A model generated the notes under the pieces. That model was not told where the DNA came from and searched no databases. It saw only the letters and a program-made list of their open reading frames with translations. A program made the translations under genes and the position numbers. Shown here piece after piece: positions 14,882 through 22,278 of a DNA stretch of 22,724 nt. How positions within the stretch are numbered: position 1 is the first letter of the stretch; each line of letters starts with the position of its first letter. The DNA lies in the NCBI GenBank assembly GCA_023228985.1, contig JALOAC010000033.1, forward strand, positions 1 to 22,724, in the 5' to 3' direction. This DNA is from Thiopseudomonas sp. GTDB taxonomy: Bacteria > Pseudomonadota > Gammaproteobacteria > Pseudomonadales > Pseudomonadaceae.

Positions 14882-16357
14882 ATGAAAGAAGACGAAACTT
14901 ACAACTATAAAGAGCTACATAAACCCAGCTCTGAGTTTGTTAACCGCGCGGATTATTTAGAACACGAACTTAGCATTATGAGCCCGCGTCGCTGGCGACC
15001 TAACCTACCAGGGCATGACTATCGCTTTGAGTACGAAGACTGGGTGCCTGCGGTTGCTGCAACCATAGGTAAGATTGTTATGGTAGCGGCAGTGGTCTCA
15101 ACCTTTGCCGCACCACTGGGCTTATCTAACGCCTTTGTCATTGAAAACGTTCGCTTTGAAATGATTATTGCCGCAGTACTATTCGTTATCCTTTTTTCTG
15201 GCTTTTTACTGCCCAGCGCCAACCTTGCCGGAACGCATGGTCCTCTTATTCCGCTTATTCCTTTGATTGTTGCCTCGGGTGGTCATCCCATGGCCTTGGG
15301 CATTTTGATTGGTGTATTCGGCTTTGCCTTGACGCTATTTAAAGGCGGCAGTCTGCTTGCACGCCTGACCGGAGATGGTGTAGCCGGCGGTCTACTGTTG
15401 TATCTGGGCTTTGTCGGTGTCACTACGCAAATCGGTAAGCTATTTAGCTGGGCTGACGGCTTTGACAAAGGCTACATTGCATTTATTGTGGTTCTGTTTG
15501 CGGTGATCATGTACGCCTACCTTGAGCATATTGGTAAGCGCTGGCTGTCTATTCCAATCGGCTCTGCGTGTGCCGCCATTATCGCATTTGTCTTAGGCGC
15601 GCCTTTCGAGTTTACTACTGAACCAAGCCTACCCAATATGAACCCAGCTTATTGGTGGGGTGAAACTACCGGCTGGCAGCTGGGCCTGCCAAGCATTGAG
15701 CAGTTTATTGCTGTAGCACCCTTCGCTGTACTGGCAGTAGCTATGTGGTCGCCAGATTTCTTAGGGCATCGTATTTTCCAGCAAATTAACTACCCACAAA
15801 GCGCGCGCAAGGTCATTATGGATATTGATGACACCATGGGCGTAGCTTCTGCACGGCAAGTGGTAGGCACACTGCTTGGTGGCGGCAATATCGCATCGTC
15901 TTGGGGTACGTACCTAGTACCCGCAGCCATCGCTAAGCGGCCCATTGTCGGCGGCGCCGTGCTAACAGGTATTCTTTGTGTCGCTGTTGCAGTAATCGGC
16001 TACCCAATTGACATAGCGATCTGGCCACCTGTATTGAGCATTGCTTTAATTGTGGGTGTGTATTTGCCTTTGCTTGAAGCCGGCATGCAAATGACTCGCG
16101 AAGGTAAAACCTCACAGTCAGCCGCCATTGTGGTATTTAGCTCAGCGTTGGTAAATCCAGTATTTGGTTGGTCGCTAACCATGCTATTGGACAACTTAGG
16201 CATTATTGGCGACAAAGAACGTTGCAGCCAACTCAGCCGCACCGACCGCTGGATTATCCCCGCCATTACTTTTGCAGTACTGGTGAGTGTGATGGCGCTG
16301 ATTGGCATGTTCCCGGGTGTACCTGCGCTGCTGGACTCATTTAGACAGCTTGCTTAA
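14882..16357 (+). CDS. DUF3360 family polytopic membrane protein, putative transporter
   Basis: This is a 491-residue inner-membrane protein with a soluble N-terminus of about 55 residues (SPRRWRPNLPGHDYRFEYED) followed by roughly 12-14 hydrophobic segments. The text matches, from memory, the DUF3360 family found in Pseudomonas and Vibrio. Recognisable stretches are NLAGTHGPLIPLIPLI and LTGDGVAGGLLLYLGF, and the overall look is like UraA/SulP-type transporters (inverted-repeat fold). That relation is inference, and no substrate is known. ATG 14882 has only a weak AAGAA upstream. It is a single-gene unit between the rpoD terminator and an unpaired gap of 195 bp; palindromes upstream suggest regulated expression. 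Confidence 0.75.
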   Translation: MKEDETYNYKELHKPSSEFVNRADYLEHELSIMSPRRWRPNLPGHDYRFEYEDWVPAVAATIGKIVMVAAVVSTFAAPLGLSNAFVIENVRFEMIIAAVLFVILFSGFLLPSANLAGTHGPLIPLIPLIVASGGHPMALGILIGVFGFALTLFKGGSLLARLTGDGVAGGLLLYLGFVGVTTQIGKLFSWADGFDKGYIAFIVVLFAVIMYAYLEHIGKRWLSIPIGSACAAIIAFVLGAPFEFTTEPSLPNMNPAYWWGETTGWQLGLPSIEQFIAVAPFAVLAVAMWSPDFLGHRIFQQINYPQSARKVIMDIDDTMGVASARQVVGTLLGGGNIASSWGTYLVPAAIAKRPIVGGAVLTGILCVAVAVIGYPIDIAIWPPVLSIALIVGVYLPLLEAGMQMTREGKTSQSAAIVVFSSALVNPVFGWSLTMLLDNLGIIGDKERCSQLSRTDRWIIPAITFAVLVSVMALIGMFPGVPALLDSFRQLA

Positions 16358-16361
16358 ATAC

Positions 16362-16395
16362 CTAGGCTGCGGCTGCTAATGGGCCGCTGCCCTAG
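16362..16395. other. stem-loop after the DUF3360 gene
   Basis: CTAGGCTGCGGC (16362-16373) pairs with GCCGCTGCCCTAG (16383-16395), with one bulge and one mismatch around a 9-nt loop. It begins 5 bp after the stop codon. There is no T-run, so it may stabilise the mRNA end rather than terminate on its own. Confidence 0.4.
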
Positions 16396-16552
16396 TTACC
16401 CTAGTTAGCTTGCCATCTAAACAATAAACCCTCGCTGGCAGCAACCAATATCTAAGCGCAGTTACGCAACCAAGGCCATATACTGTGCATCGATGCTGGC
16501 ACTGCCCACACCCAAATATCTCTGCGTAACTGATAGTACTTCTGGAGCAACA

Positions 16553-16996
16553 ATGTCCAATCAATTGATTCTAGTAATAATAATAGGTACTACCATTTGC
16601 TTGGCGCTCAGCTGGCATGCCTTAAACCTGTGGCGCAAATTATGGCATCATCAGCGTCTACAGGCTGAGCAAGAGCAAAAAAATCGTGACAAACAAGCTG
16701 CCGACCTTAAAATTTTATTAGGTAGTCTGCTCGATGAGCAAGCGCCTTGGGTAGAACTGTGTCTGCGTATCAAAGTGGTGCTAGATCATTACGATTACGA
16801 GCTAAGCCAGCAGGACAGCTACCAGGTTTTTCAACTGGTTTATCTGGCCTGCGAAAACATACCCACTCATCAAGCTTGGAAAGATCTCCCCAAAGCCGAG
16901 CGCCGCGCTTACGAAGCTGGCTTTGTCAGCCTGGAAGAGCAGTATAAAGAAGCGAGCCTAAAATCAGCACGTAAACTGCAAAAATTACTGGATTAG
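16553..16996 (+). CDS. DUF2489 family protein, membrane-anchored
   Basis: This encodes 147 residues. One N-terminal membrane segment, LILVIIIGTTICLALSWHAL (residues 5-24), is followed by a charged cytoplasmic helical domain. The region KDLP-K-AERR around residues 115-122, in the context PTHQAWKDLPKAERRAYEAG, agrees with my memory of pseudomonad DUF2489 proteins. No function is known. GGAG at 16544-16547 is 5 nt before ATG 16553, which is chosen over an upstream in-frame ATG at 16493 that lacks a ribosome-binding site. TATACT at 16479-16484 could be a -10 box. The next gene starts 3 bp after its stop, so the two form an operon. Confidence 0.75.
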   Translation: MSNQLILVIIIGTTICLALSWHALNLWRKLWHHQRLQAEQEQKNRDKQAADLKILLGSLLDEQAPWVELCLRIKVVLDHYDYELSQQDSYQVFQLVYLACENIPTHQAWKDLPKAERRAYEAGFVSLEEQYKEASLKSARKLQKLLD

Positions 16997-16999
16997 AAT

Positions 17000-17404
17000 A
17001 TGAGTACAAAATTCAAATTCCAGTTGGCTTTACTTTTTGGAGTATTGGCAGTCGCTGTCTACTTCTTCCCCGGCAATAAAATCAGCCTACCAAAAATGCC
17101 GGCACAAAAAACCGTTTACTACAAGTGGCAAGACGCGCAAGGCAACTGGCACATAGCGGATAAAGCACCCAAAGGCGTAGCCGCACAGCGTCTAAAAACC
17201 AATCCCAACGCTAACATTATCCAAAGCATAGCAACGCCTGCCCAAAAAACCAAAGAGGACAAACAGCCCCAACCCGACAGTCAAATCCCGCTTGATTACC
17301 TTAGCCGCGCCAAACAAACCATGCAGGATGCCGAACGCGCCAGAGACCTGCTCAACCAGCGCCAGCAGCAGCTGGATGATTTTGTTTCGGGAACAAAGCA
17401 CTAA
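17000..17404 (+). CDS. DUF4124 domain protein with N-terminal membrane anchor
   Basis: This encodes 134 residues. An uncleaved-looking N-terminal hydrophobic segment, FQLALLFGVLAVAVYFFPG (residues 7-25), is followed by a short DUF4124 motif, VYYKWQDAQGNWHIADKAPKG (Y-x-W-x-D-x-x-G-x-W/V-x-x-x-D-x-x-P pattern). The C-terminal helix is charged and Q/R-rich. DUF4124 proteins are envelope proteins of unknown function. It lies 3 bp after the DUF2489 gene and upstream of the tRNA. Two further DUF4124 proteins lie on the other side of glnA, which suggests a shared envelope-related theme but proves no link. Confidence 0.72.
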   Translation: MSTKFKFQLALLFGVLAVAVYFFPGNKISLPKMPAQKTVYYKWQDAQGNWHIADKAPKGVAAQRLKTNPNANIIQSIATPAQKTKEDKQPQPDSQIPLDYLSRAKQTMQDAERARDLLNQRQQQLDDFVSGTKH

Positions 17405-17451
17405 ACCACCAGTACGTATCACTCACATTGCATCGCCTACACTGAATTATC

Positions 17452-17479
17452 TTGCGTCATAGCCAAGGCTAGGTATAAT
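17452..17479 (+). promoter_or_regulatory. sigma-70 promoter of the tRNA gene
   Basis: TTGCGT (17452-17457) and a perfect TATAAT (17474-17479) are separated by 16 bp, with the tRNA beginning 14 bp after the -10 box. The GC-containing discriminator GGCGC is typical of stable-RNA promoters. Confidence 0.75.
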
Positions 17480-17493
17480 TAGGCGCTGCAAAA

Positions 17494-17570
17494 GGGCCTA
17501 TAGCTCAGTTGGTTAGAGCAGTGGACTCATAATCCATTGGTCGCTGGTTCGAGTCCAGCTAGGCCCACCA
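17494..17570 (+). tRNA. tRNA with CAU anticodon, probably tRNA-Ile2 (lysidine type)
   Basis: This is a complete 77-nt cloverleaf with encoded CCA. The acceptor GGGCCTA pairs with TAGGCCC. The D-arm is GCTC/GAGC, the anticodon stem GTGGA/TCCAT has a 7-nt loop CTCATAA (anticodon at 17528-17530), and the T-loop is TTCGAGT. A CAU anticodon can mean initiator Met, elongator Met or Ile2 read by lysidine. It is not initiator-like, since the first acceptor pair G-C is matched and the anticodon stem lacks three G-C pairs. The acceptor pairs C4-G69 and C5-G68 are positive determinants for TilS in E. coli, and the TTGGTCGCTGG variable/T-arm text resembles E. coli Ile2. Automated pipelines may label it tRNA-Met. 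Confidence 0.93.
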
Positions 17571-17597
17571 GATAAATTCAAGATATTGCAACGTAAT

Positions 17598-17626
17598 AAA
17601 AAGCCCCTTAATCGGGGCTTTTTTGT
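17598..17626. terminator. bidirectional terminator between tRNA and glnA
   Basis: AAAAAGCCCC (17598-17607) pairs with GGGGCTTTTT (17614-17623) around a 6-nt loop. T-runs on both strands let it end the tRNA transcript and the opposing glnA transcript. Confidence 0.9.
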
Positions 17627-17658
17627 TTCTGGCTACTGAGTTTTATGTAGACTGCACA

Positions 17659-19062
17659 TTAGCAGCTGTAGTAAAGCTCATACTCAAGCGGATGCACGAA
17701 GGTGCGCACGCGCAAGTCTTCCGCTGCTTTAAGTTCAAGGTAGGCATCAATAAAGTCATTGCTGAATACTCCGCCACGCAGTAAGAAATCACGGTCGTCA
17801 TCCAACGCCGCCATGGCTTCACTTAAACTGCCGCACACCTGCGGAATATGCTTGGACTCTTCAGGGGGTAGATCGTAAAGATTTTTATCTGCTGCATCGC
17901 CCGGATGGATACGGTTTTGAATACCGTCCAAACCGGCCATTAGCAGCGCGGCAAACGCCAGATAGGGGTTCGCCGAAGGATCGGGGAAACGCGCTTCAAT
18001 ACGGCGCGCTTTCGGGCTGGTAACATAGGGAATTCGTATGGACGCTGAGCGGTTACGTGCTGAATAGGCCAGCATTACAGGCGCTTCAAAACCCGGCACC
18101 AAGCGTTTGTACGAGTTGGTCGATGGGTTGGTTAAAGCATTCAACGCTTTGGCGTGTTTAATAATACCGCCAATAAAATACAGTGCCTGATCCGAAAGCC
18201 CAGAATAGCCTTCACCGGCAAACACGTTTTTACCTTCTGCGATAATAGACATGTGCACATGCATGCCTGAGCCGTTATCACCGTGCAGCGGCTTAGGCAT
18301 AAATGTAGCAGTACGGCCATAAGCATCCGCCACATTACGCACCACATACTTTAAGGTTTGCACCTCATCGGCTTTGGCGACCAGGGTATTAAATTTAACA
18401 CCGATTTCATTTTGTCCAGCCGTTGCCACCTCATGGTGGTGCACCTCAACCTGCTGCCCCATTTCTTCCAAGGCATTGCACATGGCCGTGCGAATTTCAT
18501 GGTCTTGATCATTAGGCGCTGTGGGCATATAACCACCACGCACAGCAATATGATGTCCCCGGCTGCCACGCTCAAGCTGTGCATCACTGCTCCAGGCTGC
18601 TTGGGCTGAATGAATTTTAAACATAGCGCCGGACATATCCGACTTGTACTGAACCTGATCAAAGATAAAAAACTCCGGCTCAGGACCAATAAAAACCGTG
18701 TCGCCTATGCCTGTCGACTTAAGGTAATCCTCAGCGCGCTGTGCAATAGCACGCGGATCACGATCATAGCCTTGCATGGTTGATGGTTCGATGACATCAC
18801 AAACCAAAATCAGGGTTTTTTCTTCAGTGAAAGGATCCAGTACCGCGGTACTGTCGTCAGGCAGCAGGATCATGTCCGAGGCTTCAATACCCTTCCAACC
18901 TGGCATTGAAGAGCCATCAAACATTTTCCCTTCTTCGAAAAACTCTTCGTCAGCATCCCGTGCTGGCATAGTCAGATGGTGTTGTTGGCCGCGGATATCG
19001 GTAAAACGCAGATCAATCCATTTCACTTTGTGCTGTTCTATCAATTCGAGCGACTTTAACAT
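17659..19062 (-). CDS. glnA: type I glutamine synthetase GlnA
   Basis: This 467-residue dodecameric enzyme makes glutamine from glutamate, ammonia and ATP. Family landmarks in order are the beta-grasp domain with MFDGSSMPGW (residues 47-56), metal ligands in GPEPEFFIFD (126-135), NEIGVKFNTLV, the ATP-binding KPLHGDNGSGMHVHMS (257-272) and the glutamate loop NPSTNSYKRLVPGFEAP. The adenylylation site Y396 is in NLYDLPPEE, so GlnE-type control is expected. A 29-residue upstream extension is rejected because ATG 19062 has GGAG 6 nt before it and matches E. coli GlnA. ntrB/ntrC do not follow it. Downstream it meets the tRNA across a shared terminator. Confidence 0.98.
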   Translation of the reverse strand: MLKSLELIEQHKVKWIDLRFTDIRGQQHHLTMPARDADEEFFEEGKMFDGSSMPGWKGIEASDMILLPDDSTAVLDPFTEEKTLILVCDVIEPSTMQGYDRDPRAIAQRAEDYLKSTGIGDTVFIGPEPEFFIFDQVQYKSDMSGAMFKIHSAQAAWSSDAQLERGSRGHHIAVRGGYMPTAPNDQDHEIRTAMCNALEEMGQQVEVHHHEVATAGQNEIGVKFNTLVAKADEVQTLKYVVRNVADAYGRTATFMPKPLHGDNGSGMHVHMSIIAEGKNVFAGEGYSGLSDQALYFIGGIIKHAKALNALTNPSTNSYKRLVPGFEAPVMLAYSARNRSASIRIPYVTSPKARRIEARFPDPSANPYLAFAALLMAGLDGIQNRIHPGDAADKNLYDLPPEESKHIPQVCGSLSEAMAALDDDRDFLLRGGVFSNDFIDAYLELKAAEDLRVRTFVHPLEYELYYSC

Positions 19063-19131
19063 CTGGTTCTCCAAAAAGGGGCGTGCAAAGCTCATAGTGT
19101 AAGGCTTGAGGCATAGCATCACAAAGGATAA

Positions 19132-19159
19132 ATCATACCAGCGCGACAACTACGGTCAA
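19132..19159 (-). promoter_or_regulatory. sigma-70 promoter of glnA
   Basis: On the minus strand TTGACC (19154-19159) and TATGAT (19132-19137) are 16 bp apart, about 70 bp before the glnA ATG. I found no convincing sigma-54 GG-N10-GC element in the gap. Confidence 0.55.
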
Positions 19160-19200
19160 TCAGTTGCCACACAAAGAATAAAACCCTAAACGTGCCTGTG

Positions 19201-19230
19201 TTAACATTGCTTTGCTAGCTATCGGATAAA
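19201..19230 (+). promoter_or_regulatory. candidate promoter of the tandem DUF4124 genes
   Basis: TTAACA (19201-19206) and GATAAA (19225-19230) are 18 bp apart and lie about 95 bp before the first DUF4124 start. The leader contains the inverted repeat at 19254-19307. Confidence 0.4.
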
Positions 19231-19253
19231 ATGCAGAGCCAGCTCAAAGCAAA

Positions 19254-19307
19254 GTACGTAATCAGTTTCTAGTATTTTCACAGCATTAAACTGATTTTGC
19301 TGCGTAC
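19254..19307 (+). promoter_or_regulatory. leader inverted repeat before the DUF4124 gene
   Basis: AATCAGTTT (19260-19268) and AAACTGATT (19288-19296) are perfect 9-bp inverted repeats around a 19-nt loop. Next to the stem, GTACG (19254-19258) and CGTAC (19303-19307) can also pair after a small asymmetric bulge. The structure ends just before AAGGAG at 19314-19319, so folding could influence translation. Confidence 0.35.
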
Positions 19308-19325
19308 CCTTTTAAGGAGATTATG

Positions 19326-19874
19326 ATGCGTTTATCAATACTTGCTCTCACCTGTTGCCTGATTACTAACCAAGCGCTGGCGCAGGTTTACCGATACGTT
19401 GACGCTCATGGCAATACTGTTTATACCGACAACCCGCCCGAGCAGATTGATGCTGAGCGTGTTCAGTTACCGGCAATAAACAGCTTACCTGCCCCCACAA
19501 CACGCACACCCAAAACGCAAAAGCCTACGCCTGAAGAAACAGACGCTGATGCTGAAGCACAAGCCTACCGCCAACTTAGCCTCCTACTACCCAATGCCGA
19601 AGCAATTCGCGCAAACAATGGCAGCTTTATAGTCAATGTGATTATTGAGCCACAGCTGCGCGCGCAGCATCGCCTACAGTTAATCGTTGACGGGCAAGCA
19701 CATGGCAGCCCAAGCAACAGCCTGTCGCTGATGGCACAAAATTTAGATCGTGGTGAGCACAGCATTGCGGTGCAGGTTTTATCGGGCGATACAATTGTGC
19801 AACAAACTGCTGCACAAATAATCAACGTCCAACGCACTCATATTAACGCCCCTAGCCGACGCGGGGCTCCCTAA
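19326..19874 (+). CDS. secreted DUF4124 protein, first of a tandem pair
   Basis: This encodes 182 residues with a cleavable signal peptide (MRLSILALTCCLITNQALA, likely cut before QVYRY). Directly after it comes the DUF4124 motif VYRYVDAHGNTVYTDNPPEQ. A proline-rich linker leads to a C-terminal ~90-residue domain ending in strands such as DRGEHSIAVQVL, which looks like a beta-sandwich. AAGGAG at 19314-19319 is 6 nt from ATG 19326 and only 3 nt from the in-frame ATG at 19323, so 19326 is preferred. It is probably periplasmic and its function is unknown. The next gene is a clear paralogue starting 2 nt after this stop. Similar genes lie near glnA in other pseudomonads by memory. Confidence 0.78.
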   Translation: MRLSILALTCCLITNQALAQVYRYVDAHGNTVYTDNPPEQIDAERVQLPAINSLPAPTTRTPKTQKPTPEETDADAEAQAYRQLSLLLPNAEAIRANNGSFIVNVIIEPQLRAQHRLQLIVDGQAHGSPSNSLSLMAQNLDRGEHSIAVQVLSGDTIVQQTAAQIINVQRTHINAPSRRGAP

Positions 19875-19876
19875 CT

Positions 19877-20527
19877 GTGTTCGTTCGGTTATTACTAAGC
19901 TGTATTCTTCCTGCCCTGCTAATCGGTCAGCCGGTGTTTGCTGGCCCCATATATAGCTACACCGACGAAAACGGACAGCGCGTCTATACCGACACCCCGC
20001 CCACACAACAACAGCCTGCTACATCGCTAAAACTAAAGCCGATTAACAGCCTGCCCGTCACTCCAGTTAAGCCGGTCAACAAACCCAATAACACGGCCAG
20101 CGAACAAAAAACCGAACGCCCGCAAATTTATAGCCAATTGCAGATCACCAGTCCCACGCATGACAGCACCTTTCTAGCCAATGATCGCAGCTTCAGCATC
20201 ACCGTCTCTAGCAACCCGCCACTTTTGCCGGAACACACATACCAGCTCTGGCTAGACGGCGCAGCGTTTGGCGACAGCAGTCAAAGCACCACATGGCAGG
20301 CAACAGACATCGACCGCGGCACGCATAGCCTAGCAGTCCATATTTTAAATGCCGCTGGCGACTCAATCGCACACTCCGACAGCATCGTCATTCATCTACG
20401 GCAAACCACGCTTGCCGAACGCCGCCGTATTCGCCCATGCCAGCTAGACGACTACGGCAAGCGCCACGAATGCCCATTAAAAGACAAACCCGCGCCCAAA
20501 CGTCCTTGGTGGCGCATGGGGCTTTAA
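19877..20527 (+). CDS. secreted DUF4124 protein, second of a tandem pair
   Basis: This encodes 216 residues. The start is GTG 19877, 2 nt after the previous stop; it gives a complete signal peptide (FVRLLLSCILPALLIGQPVFA, cut before GPIYS), so translation is probably coupled. The DUF4124 motif IYSYTDENGQRVYTDTPP follows immediately. The linker carries the same INSLP as the upstream gene, and the C-terminal domain shares DRGTHSLAVHIL with DRGEHSIAVQVL upstream, so the pair arose by tandem duplication. The C-terminal tail is unique, with two cysteines (RPCQLDDYGKRHECPL) that could form a disulfide in the periplasm. Function is unknown. Confidence 0.76.
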   Translation: MFVRLLLSCILPALLIGQPVFAGPIYSYTDENGQRVYTDTPPTQQQPATSLKLKPINSLPVTPVKPVNKPNNTASEQKTERPQIYSQLQITSPTHDSTFLANDRSFSITVSSNPPLLPEHTYQLWLDGAAFGDSSQSTTWQATDIDRGTHSLAVHILNAAGDSIAHSDSIVIHLRQTTLAERRRIRPCQLDDYGKRHECPLKDKPAPKRPWWRMGL

Positions 20528-20542
20528 AATACGTTGAAAACT

Positions 20543-21295
20543 ATGCATGACCACCATTTTGATGACTTGGCTGTACGCTTTGCCGAAAAAATATACGGCG
20601 GCAATAAAGGCGCTATTCGCCTAGCGGTATTACAAGCCGACCTAACTGAAGCGCTGCCCCAGCGCACGCCGCTGCGGATTTTAGACATAGGCGCAGGGCT
20701 AGGCCATATTTCCCTCTGGTTAGCCCAACAAGGCCATCAGCTCGTCCTTGCCGAACCTTCTATCGCCATGCTTGAGCAAGCTAAGCTGAACTTTGCTAAC
20801 GCGAACTGCACCGCTGAATTTATCCATGCCGACTGGCAACACATCTGCCAACAACAGCAGCAACCCTTCGACCTAATCCTCTGTCACGCGGTACTCGAAT
20901 GGCTTGCCGAGCCCTACGCATTAACAGCAGCCATGCGCCCATTGCTGAAACCAGATGGCTGGTTGTCTTTGGCCTTTTACAACAAAGATGCACTGATTTT
21001 TCAAAATCTAGTAAAAGGCAATTTGCGTAAGCTAAAAAAACAACAGTATGCCGGCGATGCAGGTGGACTAACGCCACAACAGCCTATTGACCAGCAGTTG
21101 TTAGCCCAGCAACTCAACAACCAAGGCTGGCACATCAAAGCGCGCAGTGGTATTCGTGTATTCCATGATTATATGCGCCCCGAAATTCGGCAAAAAATCA
21201 CCGACGAAGAACTCATTACTACCGAACTAAACTACCGCCGCCACCCCACTCTCGGCCCACTAGGTCGCTATCTACACTGGCTATGTCAGGGTTAA
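20543..21295 (+). CDS. cmoM: tRNA 5-carboxymethoxyuridine methyltransferase CmoM
   Basis: This 250-residue SAM-dependent methyltransferase converts cmo5U34 to its methyl ester mcmo5U34 in several tRNAs, extending wobble decoding. The N-terminus HHFDDLAVRFAEKIYGGNKG aligns with E. coli CmoM (formerly SmtA; NFDDIAEKFSRNIYG). Motif I, LDIGAGLG, is at residues 47-54; LILCHAVLEWLAEP and GIRVFHDYMRPE are also family stretches. ATG 20543 is chosen over the in-frame TTG 20534 because it aligns with the E. coli start. It lies 15 bp after the DUF4124 gene and 4 bp before the TatD gene, so it is probably in one operon with them. The modification fits with tsaD and the tRNA gene only thematically. Confidence 0.92.
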   Translation: MHDHHFDDLAVRFAEKIYGGNKGAIRLAVLQADLTEALPQRTPLRILDIGAGLGHISLWLAQQGHQLVLAEPSIAMLEQAKLNFANANCTAEFIHADWQHICQQQQQPFDLILCHAVLEWLAEPYALTAAMRPLLKPDGWLSLAFYNKDALIFQNLVKGNLRKLKKQQYAGDAGGLTPQQPIDQQLLAQQLNNQGWHIKARSGIRVFHDYMRPEIRQKITDEELITTELNYRRHPTLGPLGRYLHWLCQG

Positions 21296-21299
21296 TTCT

Positions 21300-22085
21300 A
21301 TGCAACTCATTGATAGTCATTGCCACTTAGACTTCCCCCAGTTCGACTCAGACCGCACTCAGGTACTCGCCGCCTGTCACCAACTGGGCGTCACCAAGCT
21401 AGTCTTAGCCGCTGTGACGCGGGAGCACTGGGCTAGACTATGGCAACTAGTCGAAAATACGGAACAACCACAGCTTTATGGCAGCTTTGGTTTACACCCC
21501 TATTTTTTAAGCGAACACCAGCCTGATGATTTACAACAACTGCGCCAACAACTGAGCAATCATCAACAGCATCCAAGGCTCTGCGCGATTGGCGAGATAG
21601 GTCTAGATTATTACTTGCCTAAGCTTGACCGCCAGCAGCAGCTATTTTATTTCACTGAGCAATTAAAGCTGGCTAAAGAATTTGCCTTACCAGTCATTTT
21701 GCACGTTCGTAAAGCCCACGCCGAAGTCATCCAACTACTTAAGCAACATGCACTACCACGTGGTGGCATCGTCCATGCGTTTAGCGGCAGTTATGAACAA
21801 GCATTGGAATATATCAAGTTAGGCTTTCTACTCGGCATTGGTGGTGCTTACACCTGGCCTAATGCGAGCAAACTACGTGCAATGCTACCGCGCCTGCCGT
21901 TAGCGAGTATTGTGTTAGAAACCGACAGCCCTGACATGGCACCCGCCTTTGCTGCTGGGCAACGCAACAGCCCCACAAACCTGCCGCCGATCTGCACTGA
22001 ATTAGCACCGTTATTCGATATTCCAGCCACACAATTAGCCCAACACACCACCCACAATGCAAAACAACTGTTTGCCTGGGATTAA
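21300..22085 (+). CDS. TatD family metal-dependent hydrolase
   Basis: This 261-residue TIM-barrel hydrolase belongs to the TatD/YjjV family, which includes Mg-dependent 3'-5' exonucleases and D-aminoacyl-tRNA deacylases. The metal ligands are complete: H7 and H9 in DSHCHLD, E99 in AIGEIGLDYY, H135 in PVILHVRKAH, H159 in GIVHAFSGS and D209 in VLETDSPDM. Length is normal. It looks closer to E. coli YjjV than to TatD itself by general text, but the subfamily is uncertain. It starts 4 bp after cmoM and is presumably co-transcribed. No standard terminator follows; the first copy of the structured repeat begins 50 bp downstream and may serve that role. Confidence 0.9.
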   Translation: MQLIDSHCHLDFPQFDSDRTQVLAACHQLGVTKLVLAAVTREHWARLWQLVENTEQPQLYGSFGLHPYFLSEHQPDDLQQLRQQLSNHQQHPRLCAIGEIGLDYYLPKLDRQQQLFYFTEQLKLAKEFALPVILHVRKAHAEVIQLLKQHALPRGGIVHAFSGSYEQALEYIKLGFLLGIGGAYTWPNASKLRAMLPRLPLASIVLETDSPDMAPAFAAGQRNSPTNLPPICTELAPLFDIPATQLAQHTTHNAKQLFAWD

Positions 22086-22134
22086 ACGGGTTCACACTTG
22101 CTTTTTTGCTTTACCATTACTTAGCTGCTGCTTT

Positions 22135-22239
22135 ATATAGCTGGCAGTTGTTCCGTAAAGACGCTGCAAGTACATCCCTGTAAGCTCATTGTCGCCATCC
22201 ATGGCGACAAATGCTTTACTGCACAACTACCAGCTATAT
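22135..22239 (+). repeat. structured palindromic repeat, copy 1
   Basis: A 71-bp core (22152-22222) contains CGTAAAGACG, TCCCTGTA, a hairpin GTCGCCA-TCCA-TGGCGAC (22191-22208) and GCTTTACT. It is bounded by 17-nt arms, ATATAGCTGGCAGTTGT (22135-22151) and its near-perfect reverse complement (22223-22239, one mismatch). The whole element could fold into one long stem with an internal hairpin. By hand alignment the core matches copy 2 at 58 of 71 positions, while the arms do not match copy 2. Confidence 0.8.
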
Positions 22240-22278
22240 CACCCCAAACCAACAACCCTGGACCAGCCTTAATAAAAC

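Noticed and set aside
16362..16395. Rho-independent terminator after the DUF3360 gene
   Set aside because: The stem has a bulge and a mismatch and there is no T-run after it, so only a stem-loop is reported.
19063..19149. 29-residue N-terminal extension of GlnA
   Set aside because: It has no family similarity and would begin very near the candidate promoter; ATG 19062 has a good GGAG and matches known GlnA starts.
19140..19200. Sigma-54 promoter for glnA
   Set aside because: TGGCAACTGATTGAC on the minus strand has the -24 GG but not the -12 GC at the required spacing.
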